Source of the DNA: Lachnospiraceae bacterium
Lineage (GTDB): Bacteria; Bacillota; Clostridia; Lachnospirales; Lachnospiraceae
Direction: 5' to 3'
DNA length: 36,192 nt
NCBI GenBank assembly: GCA_021205385.1
Contig: JAJPXQ010000052.1
Span: forward strand, 1-36,192
Shown here in pieces: positions 7,423 to 16,494 of the stretch. Numbering within the stretch: position 1 is the stretch's first letter; the number at the start of each line of letters is the position of its first letter. The translations under genes and the position numbers were made by a program. A model generated the notes under the pieces. It was given only the letters and a program-made list of their open reading frames with translations, ran no database searches and was not told the DNA's origin.

Positions 7423-8307
7423 ATGCGATTATTAAAGAATAGGACTGTCATAGGCGTGGTCTGCATTGTGCTGGCACTCATCATCTGCTTCATCGTCACG
7501 CCGCTGTTTAATAAGACGATCAGCGATAAGACGGAGATCGTCCGCGTGACCCAGTCGGTGAAAGCCGGGGATGAGATCACAGAGGACATGGTAAAAACAG
7601 TGGAGGTGGGGAACTATAACCTACCTGAAGACGTGGTTCGGAACCTGGATACCGTCATAGGGAAGTATGCTTCCGCGGATCTGGAACCTGGCGATTATAT
7701 CCTCACATCCAAGATCGCGGATGAGCCTGCCGCTGAGAATGCATATCTTTATAGCCTGAACGGAGAAAAGCAGGCGATTTCCGTGACCGTCAAATCGTTT
7801 GCCAATGGCCTGTCCGGAAAGTTAAAGAGCGGGGACATCGTCTCGGTGATTGCGCCGGATTATAAGAAGCAGGGAACTACCGTGATCCCGCCGGAGCTGA
7901 AATATGTGGAGGTCATTGCGGTTACGGCGAACAGCGGGAACGATGCCAACACAGGGGATCTGGAGGAAGATGAGGACAGGGAGCTTCCTGACACGGTGAC
8001 GCTTCTCGTAACCCCGGAGCAGTCGCAGATTCTGGCGGAGCTGGAGGAGGACGGGACAATCCATCTTTCCCTGGTATACCGTGGGGAGCAGGAGAATGCC
8101 GCCCAGTTTATCGCGGCGCAGGATGCAGTGCTGGAGGAACTGTATGCAGAGCAGGAAGAAGCAGAAGCTGACGGAGAAGAAGTTACAGAAGAAAGCGATG
8201 GAGAAGAATCCGAGGATGTACAGGAGGCAGTGGAAAATCCGGAAGAAGCAGCATCCGGACAGGAGTCTGCCGGGATGGAGGAAAGCAGTGAAAACGGGGA
8301 GGAATAA
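7423..8307 (+). CDS. CpaB/RcpC-like pilus assembly protein (SAF domain)
   Basis: 294 residues. An N-terminal membrane helix (about 8-28) is followed by a SAF-type domain: VRVTQSVKAGDEITEDMVKTVEV, then IGKYASADLEPGDYILTSKI. A beta-rich CpaB-like region follows, with KSGDIVSVIAP and TVTLLVTPEQSQILAELEEDGTIHLSL. The last 70 residues are extremely Glu-rich. In Tad systems CpaB sits on the membrane and helps build the trans-envelope part; in Gram-positives, without an outer membrane, it probably spans the wall zone. GAGGAGG precedes the ATG. It lies in the usual place between peptidase and CpaE. Confidence 0.85.
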   Translation: MRLLKNRTVIGVVCIVLALIICFIVTPLFNKTISDKTEIVRVTQSVKAGDEITEDMVKTVEVGNYNLPEDVVRNLDTVIGKYASADLEPGDYILTSKIADEPAAENAYLYSLNGEKQAISVTVKSFANGLSGKLKSGDIVSVIAPDYKKQGTTVIPPELKYVEVIAVTANSGNDANTGDLEEDEDRELPDTVTLLVTPEQSQILAELEEDGTIHLSLVYRGEQENAAQFIAAQDAVLEELYAEQEEAEADGEEVTEESDGEESEDVQEAVENPEEAASGQESAGMEESSENGEE

Positions 8308-8310
8308 ACC

Positions 8311-9123
8311 TTGAATTTTATAAAGAACAGCATTTTCTCCCATGGGACAGGAGAAGCTCAGAATCAGTGGGAGCAGGGGAGTGAAAACCAGGTGCTGGCC
8401 GTATGGGGAAGCCCCGGTTCCGGGAAAACAACGGTGGCGGTCAAGCTGGCGGCGTACCTGGCGCAGCAGCGCCGGGATGTAGCGCTGCTCCTGTGCGACA
8501 TGAACACACCCATGCTCCCCTGCATCTGTCCGCCAGGCGATCTGGAGGAAGAACATTCCCTGGGAAGCATCCTGGCGGCCAGCCATGTGGCGGAGCCTCT
8601 GGTGCGGCATCACTGCATTACCCATAAGCGGCTCCGGCACCTGACGATTCTGGGGATGCGCAAAGGCGAGAATGAGTACAGCTATCCGCCTTATGAGAGA
8701 ACGCAGGCAGAGGAGCTGCTTTCCTGCCTTCGGGAGATTGCGCCCTTTGTCATTGTAGACTGTGGCAGTTATATCGCCAACGACATCCTATCTGCTATCG
8801 CATTGATGGAAGCGGATGCGGTGCTGCGGCTGGTGAACTGTGACCTGAAGTCTATCAGCTACCTGTCAAGCCAGCTTCCGCTCCTGCGGGAGAGCAAGTG
8901 GGATGCGGAAAAGCAGTACAAGGTTGCCAGTAACGTGCGGCCGAATGAAGCCAGCGAGCATATTGAACAGGTGCTGGGGAGCGTAGCATTCCAGATTCCC
9001 CATTCGGAGGAGGTGGCAGCGCAGTCTCTGGAAGGGAACCTTCTGAAAGAACTCGGCTTAAAGGACAGCCGTGGGTTCCGGAAATCCATCGATATGATCG
9101 TGCGGGAGGTGTTCGGGTGCTAG
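8311..9123 (+). CDS. CpaE/TadZ-like P-loop ATPase
   Basis: 270 residues of the MinD/ParA class. The P-loop is GSPGSGKTT (residues 33-41), followed by KLAAYLAQQRRDVALLLCDMNTP, a typical deviant-Walker neighbourhood; FVIVDCGSYI is the second conserved strand. TadZ/CpaE proteins localise the pilus machine at the membrane and pole. It starts with TTG 8311, behind GGGGAGG, 3 bases after the CpaB stop, and overlaps the TadA start by 7 bases, giving strong coupling. Confidence 0.8.
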   Translation: MNFIKNSIFSHGTGEAQNQWEQGSENQVLAVWGSPGSGKTTVAVKLAAYLAQQRRDVALLLCDMNTPMLPCICPPGDLEEEHSLGSILAASHVAEPLVRHHCITHKRLRHLTILGMRKGENEYSYPPYERTQAEELLSCLREIAPFVIVDCGSYIANDILSAIALMEADAVLRLVNCDLKSISYLSSQLPLLRESKWDAEKQYKVASNVRPNEASEHIEQVLGSVAFQIPHSEEVAAQSLEGNLLKELGLKDSRGFRKSIDMIVREVFGC

Positions 9124-10790
9124 GGGAAAAGCGGAGCAAAGGCGCATTTTACGGGGATTTTTCAGGGAGTGTTCGGGAAGAAAAAGCACTCCCTGAAAGA
9201 ACTTTGGAGGAGCTGATCCCTCACGACGAGGATGAAAAAGAAGCGGAGGAAGCAGTTCTCCATATGGAGCCAGAGTGGATGTCTTTTCAGAAGATGGACT
9301 CAGAAAAGGCTGAAGACCATCCAGTCTTACCTGTTCATACGGGAATTGTCATGCAGGATCTGGATAGCGAGGACGATACGTTGGAGGAAACAGAGGAGCC
9401 GGTGCTTAAGCGCAGGCAGACGCGGGCCTTGCGTACCCATGGCCTGTTCTTCGGGGAGGAGACGCAAACCCGTGATTTTTCCTCCGCTCTGCGGGAAGTC
9501 CAGGCATTTCTTTCCAAAGAATACAGCAGTCTTGTCACAGCGGAGGGAAGCGAAGAAGTAAAATCTCAGATTCGCCGCTTTGCAAAGAAATATATCCAGG
9601 ATCAGCGGATCGCCGTGGAAGGTATGACGGAGGAGGAGCTGCTCGACGGCATTTATTCGGAGATGGCGGAGTTTGGCTTCCTGACTCGGTACATTTACGG
9701 GGAGGGGATTGAGGAGATCGACATCAATGCCTGGGATGATGTGGAGGTGCAGTTTGCGGGCGGGCTTACGAAAAAGCTGGACGAGCACTTTGACAGCCCG
9801 GAGCACGCCATCAACGTGGTGCGCCGGATGCTACATGTCTCCGGGGTAGTGCTGGACGATGCCAGCCCCACCGTCCTGGGGCATCTCTCAAAAAATATCC
9901 GCATCGCGGTCTTAAAGACGCCGATTGTGGACGAGGATGTGGGTGTTGCGGCATCTATCCGGATTGTAAACCCGCAGAGCATGAAGAAAGAGGATTTTAT
10001 TGGTGGAGGCACGGCGACCGGCCAGATGCTTGACTTCCTTGCGGAATGCATCCGTTACGGGATTTCCGTATGTGTGGCAGGGGCGACCAGCTCCGGGAAA
10101 ACCACGCTCCTTGGGTGGCTCCTGACGACGATTCCGGACAATAAACGGATCTACAGTATTGAAAATGGTTCCAGGGAGCTGGCGCTGGTGCGCAGGGACA
10201 ATGGCAGGGTTGTCAATTCCGTCATCCATACCCTGACCCGCGACAGTGAAAATGAGCGCCAGCGGGTGGATCAGATCGCGCTCCTCGACATGGCGCTCCG
10301 CTTCAACCCGGACATCATCGTGGTGGGGGAAATGCGAGGGCCGGAGGCCAATGCGGCACAGGAGGCAGCCCGTACCGGCGTGGCAGTGGTGACGACGATC
10401 CACTCCATGAGCTGTGACGCTACTTACCGGCGCATGGTCTCTCTTTGCAAGCGGGCGGTTGATATGAGTGACGAAACCCTGATGGGCTTTGTGACAGAGG
10501 CCTATCCAATCGTAGCTTTTTGCAAGCAGCTGGAAAACCGGGAGCGACGCCTGATGGAGATTATGGAGTGTGAAATCCAGCCGGACGGGAGCCGCCATTT
10601 TCGCCCGCTGTTCCAGTACCAGATCCGGGAAAACCGGGTAGAGGGAGGAAAATTTGTGATTGAGGGGGAACACCGTCAGGTCAATGCGATTTCGGAAAGT
10701 CTTGCCAGAAGGTTCATGGAAAACGGGATGCCGCAGGAGATGCTCCGGGAGCTGCAAAAAATAGATAAGGGGGAGGAAAAGCCGATATGA
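9117..10790 (+). CDS. TadA/CpaF-family secretion ATPase
   Basis: 557 residues, longer than the usual 420-480 because of an acidic N-terminal extension of about 110. It powers pilus extension and retraction in Tad systems. Walker A GATSSGKTT is at 322-330, Walker B DIIVVGEMRG begins at 399, and the EAARTG and TTIHS motifs of the VirB11/TadA class follow. The upstream N1 domain holds YIYGEGIEEIDINAWDDVEV. Translation starts at GTG 9117, 7 bases behind GGGAGG and inside the CpaE gene. Its stop overlaps the TadB start (ATGA). Because no separate VirB11 is seen, it is the only hexameric traffic ATPase of this type in the window. Confidence 0.92.
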   Translation: MLGEKRSKGAFYGDFSGSVREEKALPERTLEELIPHDEDEKEAEEAVLHMEPEWMSFQKMDSEKAEDHPVLPVHTGIVMQDLDSEDDTLEETEEPVLKRRQTRALRTHGLFFGEETQTRDFSSALREVQAFLSKEYSSLVTAEGSEEVKSQIRRFAKKYIQDQRIAVEGMTEEELLDGIYSEMAEFGFLTRYIYGEGIEEIDINAWDDVEVQFAGGLTKKLDEHFDSPEHAINVVRRMLHVSGVVLDDASPTVLGHLSKNIRIAVLKTPIVDEDVGVAASIRIVNPQSMKKEDFIGGGTATGQMLDFLAECIRYGISVCVAGATSSGKTTLLGWLLTTIPDNKRIYSIENGSRELALVRRDNGRVVNSVIHTLTRDSENERQRVDQIALLDMALRFNPDIIVVGEMRGPEANAAQEAARTGVAVVTTIHSMSCDATYRRMVSLCKRAVDMSDETLMGFVTEAYPIVAFCKQLENRERRLMEIMECEIQPDGSRHFRPLFQYQIRENRVEGGKFVIEGEHRQVNAISESLARRFMENGMPQEMLRELQKIDKGEEKPI

Positions 10791-11716
10791 CAGCAATTCA
10801 GCTGCTGGCCTTTGCCGGGTTCATTGTGGGTACCTTTCTGCTGCTGGGCTTAAAGCCTGTGGAATTTACCGACGATCTGTTTGCATTTCTATTAAGGCCA
10901 AAGAAAAACATCCGTGAGGAGATCCGAAAATCGACAGGGAGAAAAAAGCAGGGGATCTTAAAGAGGGAGATCCTGGAGGCGCAGTCGGTACTGGAGATGA
11001 CCGGCAGGGGCAGCCGCTTTTCCCTTGTGTGCGCGGCGGCGCTTGCCCTGTTCTGTGTGGGCGGTTCGATTGCCATCCTGTTCGGGAACTTCTTCCTTGC
11101 GCCAGTGATGGCGGCAGGATTTTTGTTCCTGCCGTTCTGGTATGTAAAGCTGACCGCCAGCCATTATAAGCGGGATGTGTCCGCGGAGCTGGAGACTGCG
11201 CTCTCGGTCATTACCACGGCCTATCTTCGGACAGAGGATATTGTGACGGCGGTGGAGGAGAACCTTGCCTACCTGAATCCGCCTGTCTCCAGGGTGTTCC
11301 GGGATTTTCTGATGCAGCTCAAGCTGGTAAACCCGGATGTAGGGGAAGCAATCCGGGTGATGCGGGGCAGAATCGACAATGAGGTGTTCCGGGAGTGGTG
11401 TGATGCGATCAGTGACTGCCAGCAGGACCGGAGCCTTAAAAGCACGCTGACACCGATCGTGGCGAAGCTGTCCGATATGCGGAACGTGAATGCGGAGCTG
11501 GAGTATATGATCGCGGAGCCGCGGAAGGAATTTCTCATCATGGTCGTTTTTGTCATTGGGAATATCCCTCTTATGTATCTCTTAAACCAGGACTGGTACC
11601 ATGTCCTGATGCATACGGTGCCGGGACAGATCATCCTTGCAATTACCGCTGCGGTCGTTTTTATCTCCGTAGGCTTTGTGGTGAAACTGACTCGCCCGAT
11701 TGAATACAGGAGGTGA
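10787..11716 (+). CDS. TadB-like inner-membrane pilus platform protein
   Basis: 309 residues. Hydrophobic helices occur at the N-terminus (about 4-22), at about 80-125 (two) and at the C-terminus (about 245-300). The cytoplasmic segment between contains the paired-helix type II secretion F pattern, weakly conserved (LETALSVITTAYLRTEDIVTAVEENL). TadB and TadC form the membrane platform that TadA drives. It overlaps TadA (ATGA) and is followed at once by the TadC-like gene; AGGAGG at its 3' end is the ribosome site for that gene. The TadB/TadC split is assigned by gene order. Confidence 0.75.
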   Translation: MTAIQLLAFAGFIVGTFLLLGLKPVEFTDDLFAFLLRPKKNIREEIRKSTGRKKQGILKREILEAQSVLEMTGRGSRFSLVCAAALALFCVGGSIAILFGNFFLAPVMAAGFLFLPFWYVKLTASHYKRDVSAELETALSVITTAYLRTEDIVTAVEENLAYLNPPVSRVFRDFLMQLKLVNPDVGEAIRVMRGRIDNEVFREWCDAISDCQQDRSLKSTLTPIVAKLSDMRNVNAELEYMIAEPRKEFLIMVVFVIGNIPLMYLLNQDWYHVLMHTVPGQIILAITAAVVFISVGFVVKLTRPIEYRR

Positions 11717-11721
11717 TGAAA

Positions 11722-12594
11722 GTGGCGGGATTATTATTCCTGTTTGGTACGTTTCTGGCTCTTGGGCTGTTTTTCCTCGCATTGTCGATTTTTCACCTGC
11801 CCACGTTAAATGCTGCAAAAGCCATGCTGGGGACGACGAGGCGGGAAAAGAAAGCGGCGAAAACAGTGGAAACTTATCTGATGGCCATTTCGGTACGCCT
11901 TTCAAAGTATATCCGGATGGATGAGTATAAGCGGGGACGCCTTGACGGGGTCTTAAAAGCCAGCGGCATGAACCTGACGCCGGAGGTTTACCAGGCGTAT
12001 GCCCTGGTGAAAGCAGGGGCGGTCCTCTTAACCATTATCCCCTGTGTGTTTCTGATGCCGTTTTTGCCTACGATCAGTGTCATTCTTGCGCTGATGGTTT
12101 ACTTTAAGGAGATCCAGAAAGCGGATGAAATGCTCAAAGCAAAGCGGGAGGAGATTGAGGGAGAGCTGCCCCGCATGGTGGCGACCATCGAGCAGGAGCT
12201 GAAAGCCAGCCGGAATGTGATCGGGATGCTGGAGCGCTTTAAGGGAAACGCAGGGCCGGCGCTGGCAGGGGAGCTGAATGTCCTGCTGGCAGATATGCGT
12301 TCCTCCAACTATGAGGCAGCGCTCACCCGGTTTGAGGCGAGGCTGAATTCGCCGATGCTCTCCGATGTGGTGCGGGGGCTGATCGGCGTCCTCAGAGGCG
12401 ATGACAGCGCGGTTTATTTCCAGATGCTGTCCCATGATTTCAAGCAGATTGAGCTGCAGCGCCTGAAAGCGGAGGCGCAAAAGATCCCGCCGAAGATCAG
12501 GGTCTTTTCTTTTGCCATGCTGATGTGTTTCCTGATCACCTATCTTGTAGTCATCTGTTATGTGGCGCTCACGAGCCTTGGCGGGATGTTTTAG
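11722..12594 (+). CDS. TadC-like inner-membrane pilus platform protein
   Basis: About 290 residues, with an N-terminal hydrophobic helix, two helices near 100-130 and one at the C-terminus. The soluble part has the T2SF signature ELPRMVATIEQELKASRNVIGMLERF followed by LADMRSSNYEAALTRFEARL. It is the second platform subunit. AGGAGG (11708-11713) is 8 bases from GTG 11722, so I prefer that start to GTG 11713 or ATG 11716, which sit in or next to the ribosome site. Same operon as TadB and the minor pilins. Confidence 0.8.
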   Translation: MAGLLFLFGTFLALGLFFLALSIFHLPTLNAAKAMLGTTRREKKAAKTVETYLMAISVRLSKYIRMDEYKRGRLDGVLKASGMNLTPEVYQAYALVKAGAVLLTIIPCVFLMPFLPTISVILALMVYFKEIQKADEMLKAKREEIEGELPRMVATIEQELKASRNVIGMLERFKGNAGPALAGELNVLLADMRSSNYEAALTRFEARLNSPMLSDVVRGLIGVLRGDDSAVYFQMLSHDFKQIELQRLKAEAQKIPPKIRVFSFAMLMCFLITYLVVICYVALTSLGGMF

Positions 12595-12605
12595 GGGAGG
12601 CGGTC

Positions 12606-13022
12606 ATGGGAAAGAGCTTGAGAAATGTAAGGAATCTATGGAAAGAAACGCGCGCCGAGGGTTATGTGGATGTAGTGGTTCTCGTTCTCTGCGCCATGCT
12701 GGTGTTAGGGCTTACCATGCGGGTGCTTCCGGTGTTCATTGCAAAGCAGCAGCTTGACACCTTTGCCACGGAGCTGGTACGCGAAGCAGAGATCAGCGGG
12801 CGCGTCGGGACGGAAACAAGCCGCCGTGCGGCGGTCTTAAAGGAGCAGACGGGGCTGGACCCGCAGATCAGCTGGTCGGATACCGGGAAGATTCAGCTGA
12901 ACCATGAGGTAACGGTTGTTCTGACGCTGGATACCAACATCGGTTTATTTGGGGACTTTGGTTCCTTTCCAATTACCCTCAGGGCGCAGGCAACCGGGAA
13001 GTCGGAGGTATACTGGAAATGA
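12606..13022 (+). CDS. TadE-like minor pilin (DUF4320-like)
   Basis: 138 residues. A basic leader of 17 is followed by EGYVDVVVLVLCAMLVLGL (18-36), then a beta-rich extracellular domain (LDPQISWSDTGKIQLNHEVTV). The EGYVD motif is the same as in the small prepilin at 6612; a cut after A17 would put D22 at +5. This resembles TadE pseudopilins, and I recall DUF4320 at such loci. ATG 12606 follows GGGGAGG by 5 bases. Its stop overlaps the next start (ATGA). Confidence 0.75.
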   Translation: MGKSLRNVRNLWKETRAEGYVDVVVLVLCAMLVLGLTMRVLPVFIAKQQLDTFATELVREAEISGRVGTETSRRAAVLKEQTGLDPQISWSDTGKIQLNHEVTVVLTLDTNIGLFGDFGSFPITLRAQATGKSEVYWK

Positions 13023-13594
13023 GGCGGCAGGGGTTTACAAAGCGGATAAAAGAAATCCTGGGGGAGCAGCGGGCCTCCTCCTTCCCGCTGGCAGTCGGGA
13101 TTGTGCTGGCACTCCTGATCCTGCTGTGCGGGGTCAGCGAGTATTTCCGCCTGCAGATCATTGCATCCGGCGTCCGCAATGCGGTGGAAGATGCGATTAT
13201 TTCTACAGTCAATGATAATTATGCAGGCGTCTATCACGGCGCGCGGGAGGGTTATTCCGGAAACTATATCCCTTATGGGACAGAAGGATGGGAGGAAGCG
13301 CTGGACACCGGGGATATCTATGCATATCTGGATGAAACGCTGGGAACGGTACCCGACAGCGGCAGGCATGTAAAATATGCCGATGACAGCAAAACGGAGC
13401 TGGAGTATGCCATTGACAGTCTGTCCGTTACCATACGTAACGCGCCGCTTGCGCCGAGTGATCCGTCCGGCAGCCAGAAATTCGAGGCAGATGCGGTGGT
13501 GCGGCTGGTGGTCCCGGTGCGCTTTGGTGGCAGGGTGCTGACAGATATGACAATCACCTTGAAGGTTCAGGCGGGGTATACGGAAGTATTTTAA
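13019..13594 (+). CDS. TadE/TadG-like minor pilin
   Basis: 191 residues. A short basic N-terminus is followed by a hydrophobic helix (about 22-42, PLAVGIVLALLILLCGVSEY) and then RLQIIASGVRNAVEDAIIST, the amphipathic continuation seen in TadE/TadG-type proteins. The rest is an extracellular, Gly/Tyr/Asp-rich domain ending in beta strands. Translation is coupled to the upstream TadE-like gene by ATGA. It lacks the EGYVD motif, so processing by the local peptidase is uncertain. Confidence 0.7.
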   Translation: MRRQGFTKRIKEILGEQRASSFPLAVGIVLALLILLCGVSEYFRLQIIASGVRNAVEDAIISTVNDNYAGVYHGAREGYSGNYIPYGTEGWEEALDTGDIYAYLDETLGTVPDSGRHVKYADDSKTELEYAIDSLSVTIRNAPLAPSDPSGSQKFEADAVVRLVVPVRFGGRVLTDMTITLKVQAGYTEVF

Positions 13595-13684
13595 ATTTCT
13601 TTGAAAATTTGAAAAGATTCCCTGGACTTCTGCCGGGTGTCAGGGTATGTTGTGTCATAACAAAAGACGAGGAGGAAAAGCAGT

Positions 13685-14269
13685 ATGAAGCTGACAGAAA
13701 AGGCGAAACGGTATCTGGCGGTCGGGGGCGGCGTTCTGGTCTGTGTGGGGCTGATCACAGCCATCAGCATGCAGTTTGGGAAAGATGCTGCTGTGGAAGA
13801 TGTCCTGGAGGAAGAAGCGATGGTGAAGGAGATCATCGTCGATCCCGGCGATTATGATACCGATGCGGAAGAAGACGGGGAAATGTCCATCGATGCAGAG
13901 TCCGGTACCAGCGCGGAGGAAGCCGAAGTCGCGGTAGACAGCCGCCCTGCACAGACGGATTTAAGTGAACAGAGCATCCAGGAGGATGTTACCAAACCGG
14001 AAGAACCCAGTGAAGAAGCGCTGACGGACCCGTCCGTTATGCCGGATGGGACAGAAGTGGAGGGGGAACCGGTCGCGGTAGATCATGACGACGTGGCGGT
14101 CACCGCAGAAACAGGAAGCTCTGAGGATGAGCCGCAGGCGGGAGCCACTGAGAACGGCCAGATCTATATCCCAGGCTTTGGCTGGGTGGAGAATGAGGGC
14201 GGCGGAAGCAGCGGGACCGTAGCAGGCGACATGTATGAGAACGGAAATAAGATCGGATCGATGGATTAA
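13685..14269 (+). CDS. DUF6550-like membrane-anchored acidic protein
   Basis: 194 residues. One N-terminal helix (about 12-30, YLAVGGGVLVCVGLITAISM) anchors a very acidic, probably disordered linker (about 35-155). A short conserved end follows: GQIYIPGFGWVENEGGGSSGTV, ending ENGNKIGSMD. I recall this end from DUF6550 proteins beside Tad-like genes. It may work as an extracellular spacer or plug protein. AGGAGG precedes the ATG. The gap before it (13595-13684) has only a weak hairpin. A strong terminator follows at 14307, so this closes the pilus operon. Confidence 0.7.
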   Translation: MKLTEKAKRYLAVGGGVLVCVGLITAISMQFGKDAAVEDVLEEEAMVKEIIVDPGDYDTDAEEDGEMSIDAESGTSAEEAEVAVDSRPAQTDLSEQSIQEDVTKPEEPSEEALTDPSVMPDGTEVEGEPVAVDHDDVAVTAETGSSEDEPQAGATENGQIYIPGFGWVENEGGGSSGTVAGDMYENGNKIGSMD

Positions 14270-14306
14270 ATAAAGGGATAAACAAAACAAAGAAAGCAGG
14301 CTCAGG

Positions 14307-14338
14307 GCATCGCGGTATTTTTAAACGCGGTGCTTTTT
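14307..14338 (+). terminator. Intrinsic terminator closing the Tad operon
   Basis: GCATCGCG (14307-14314) pairs with CGCGGTGC (14326-14333), with one U.G pair and an 11-nt loop, followed by TTTTT. It lies 31 bases upstream of the secreted-protein start, so that gene may need read-through or its own promoter. Confidence 0.8.
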
Positions 14339-14368
14339 CTGCGCCTGGATATCAGAGGGGAGGCATCT

Positions 14369-16072
14369 GTGAAGCGAAAAGTCACGTTACTATGCGCGCT
14401 TGGCATACTCTGTTCTCTGTTGTTCGCCTCTGTCGCCTATGCGGTCGGGGAGGGAAACATTGACAGCGGCGGCGGGAGTACGGGGACGGGGAGCAGCGAG
14501 AGCTACTGGTCTGCAGGAAACGATGGAGTACGGGTGACGGTCGTGCGCGCATCTGACAGGACACCGGTCACGCGTCCCATCGACCTGACAAATAAAAGGC
14601 CGGATGTGGTGTATTCGTTCGGAAAAGTCAGCAAGCTGTCCTATACCGGAGGGACAGCGTTAACGCCTGACACCGGGACCTATGAGTATGTGAATCCGTC
14701 ACAGTCCCTGCCGCGGATTATCAGCTCCCAGAGCTACGGGCAGGCGAATATTGAGGAGATCAAAAGCTATTTTACCGATGAACAGGTCATCCGGAGTATT
14801 GCGAACCTTACCGGGATGGATTTTGACACGCTGGTGAGCGGGGACTATCGTCTCCTGCTGGAACCGATTGCCTACTACAAATTTCAGGGAAATCTGATTG
14901 CGACCACAGCGACCGAGGCGGCACTTTATGATGAACAGCTGAGCGGGGCATTGCGCTCGGTGATGAAAAGCGTGACCCATCAGAACCTGCCGCTTGCCAT
15001 GTTCCTGGAGACGGCAGATCTGGGGTATCCGGCATGGACCGGGAGCCAGACATCAGCGGCGACCAATGCGGAGATTAAATCCAGCCTGGGAGTCGGCGTG
15101 GTGCGGTTTAACGACGCGGAGGCGGAAGGACCGGAGGTCAGCACGTATGACTATGAATACCGGACCAACACAGAGGTCATCACCTCCGTATATGTAAGCG
15201 GCGGGCAGAGCGATCCGGACAATCCGGTCTCCGTGACCTTTGATGTGGAGGGGACAAGTTATACGGTGAGCAATGTCTATTATCCGGAAGGGGACGGGCA
15301 GCTCGCGTGGATACGCTGGACTACCCCGGAAGAAGCGCAGACGATGACGATCACGGTGACGGTCCATGGCGGCGGTTCCACAGAAAAAGGGACGCTCCTT
15401 GTGAAGATTGTGGACCTGGATGAGAATCCCCCGCCTGATCCCAATGCCGATGACCGGAATGACAGCTTTACAAAAGCAGAAGTCCCGGAGAATGAGGAGA
15501 ACCTTTCCGCAAGCTGGGGCGTCTGGCGGCCGCGGTGGCATGCATACTGGGTATGGCACAGCGGTGACGAGGAGGATGATGGGTACTGGTGTGACCACGG
15601 CTGGTGGGAGTTTGATTACAACCAGTATACCGCTTCCCTTTCCGCAAGCATGAGCATCACGGCGGACGAGAAATCCCCATCGGCCAGCGGCGGCACGATG
15701 AAATCCGGCTACGGGATCAATGAGGTGGTTACAACCCATGTCAGCACCACCCAGAGTTCCGCGGTCACACCGGCCCAGAATGCCGTGACTTATTTTCCGG
15801 AGTTCCAGTATCAAAGTTACTGGCGGCTGCTGGAGCGGATGAGCAGCGGTTATGACATGACGCATGAATTCCAGGAGAACCGGTACAGCACCTATAACCG
15901 GAGGACGCATTTCACGCCGATCTGGTATCCGGACGGGACATATACGCCTTACACCTGGTTGATCGACTGCTGGACGCCTGCGGGGATGCTATCCATGAAC
16001 CTGACGGATTCCATTACCATCAGCGGGAATCTCTGGAGCGACTGGCATATCGCGCCGCAGAATCCGGATTAA
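14369..16072 (+). CDS. Large secreted protein of the conjugation locus
   Basis: 567 residues. A clear signal peptide (residues 1-24, KRKVTLLCALGILCSLLFASVAYA) predicts export by Sec. No C-terminal membrane helix or LPXTG sorting motif is present, so it is either released or held by partners. The mature part is beta-rich, with Thr/Ser repeats in the middle and a segment rich in tryptophan and tyrosine near residues 384-420 (WGVWRPRWHAYWVWHSG, YWCDHGWWEFDY). GTG 14369 is the start: GGGGAGG lies 5 bases before it and the signal peptide begins there. It is placed between Tad and T4SS genes, so a pilus-associated adhesin or mating-surface protein is plausible. I do not recognise the family. Confidence 0.75.
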   Translation: MKRKVTLLCALGILCSLLFASVAYAVGEGNIDSGGGSTGTGSSESYWSAGNDGVRVTVVRASDRTPVTRPIDLTNKRPDVVYSFGKVSKLSYTGGTALTPDTGTYEYVNPSQSLPRIISSQSYGQANIEEIKSYFTDEQVIRSIANLTGMDFDTLVSGDYRLLLEPIAYYKFQGNLIATTATEAALYDEQLSGALRSVMKSVTHQNLPLAMFLETADLGYPAWTGSQTSAATNAEIKSSLGVGVVRFNDAEAEGPEVSTYDYEYRTNTEVITSVYVSGGQSDPDNPVSVTFDVEGTSYTVSNVYYPEGDGQLAWIRWTTPEEAQTMTITVTVHGGGSTEKGTLLVKIVDLDENPPPDPNADDRNDSFTKAEVPENEENLSASWGVWRPRWHAYWVWHSGDEEDDGYWCDHGWWEFDYNQYTASLSASMSITADEKSPSASGGTMKSGYGINEVVTTHVSTTQSSAVTPAQNAVTYFPEFQYQSYWRLLERMSSGYDMTHEFQENRYSTYNRRTHFTPIWYPDGTYTPYTWLIDCWTPAGMLSMNLTDSITISGNLWSDWHIAPQNPD

Positions 16073-16093
16073 GACAGAAAAAGGAGAAATGAG

Positions 16094-16456
16094 ATGAAAG
16101 TAAAGAGAATCATACTGTGCATCTGCATGGCGGTACTGATGTCCTGCATGGCGGGTAGCCCCGCCTATGCCGAGACAAGCAGCTCCGCCAACAGTTCGTC
16201 TAAGGGCGATGTGGCGGGGGCAATTGAGGATACCTGGGATAATGCCTCCGCGCAGATCAAGACTGTGGTCAACAATGTAGTGTTTCCGGCGATCGACCTG
16301 ATCCTGGCGGTCTTCTTCTTTGCAAAGCTGGGGACGGCATACTTTGACTACCGCAAGCACGGCCAGTTTGAATGGGCGGCTCCAGCGATCCTCTTCGCCT
16401 GCCTGGTGTTTATGCTGACTGCGCCGGTATATGTGTGGCAGATACTCGGAATATAA
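16094..16456 (+). CDS. VirB2/TrbC-like small membrane protein (DUF3852-like)
   Basis: 120 residues. A signal peptide of about 26 (ending GSPAYA) is followed by a Ser-rich stretch and two hydrophobic helices (about 64-78 and 95-118), with DYRKHGQFEWAAPAILF between. The plan (signal peptide, then two helices joined by a short charged loop) is that of VirB2/TrbC pilins. I recall the sequence class as DUF3852 in clostridial ICEs. AAGGAG precedes the ATG, 21 bases after the secreted protein. Probably the T4SS pilin or a channel subunit. Confidence 0.75.
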   Translation: MKVKRIILCICMAVLMSCMAGSPAYAETSSSANSSSKGDVAGAIEDTWDNASAQIKTVVNNVVFPAIDLILAVFFFAKLGTAYFDYRKHGQFEWAAPAILFACLVFMLTAPVYVWQILGI

Positions 16457-16494
16457 AAACGGATGATGCAGCAGAGGAGGAAGGCAGTAAAAAG

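Noticed and set aside
9912-10796. Long open frame on the minus strand opposite TadA
   Set aside because: It is the antisense shadow of a GC-rich conserved gene and has no recognisable protein motif or ribosome site.
13595-13684. Terminator or riboswitch between the TadG-like and DUF6550-like genes
   Set aside because: Only a 5-bp CCCTG/CAGGG pairing with a large loop and no T-run is present.
15053-15910. Long minus-strand open frame opposite the secreted protein
   Set aside because: Shadow of codon bias in the plus-strand gene; no signal peptide, domain or ribosome site.
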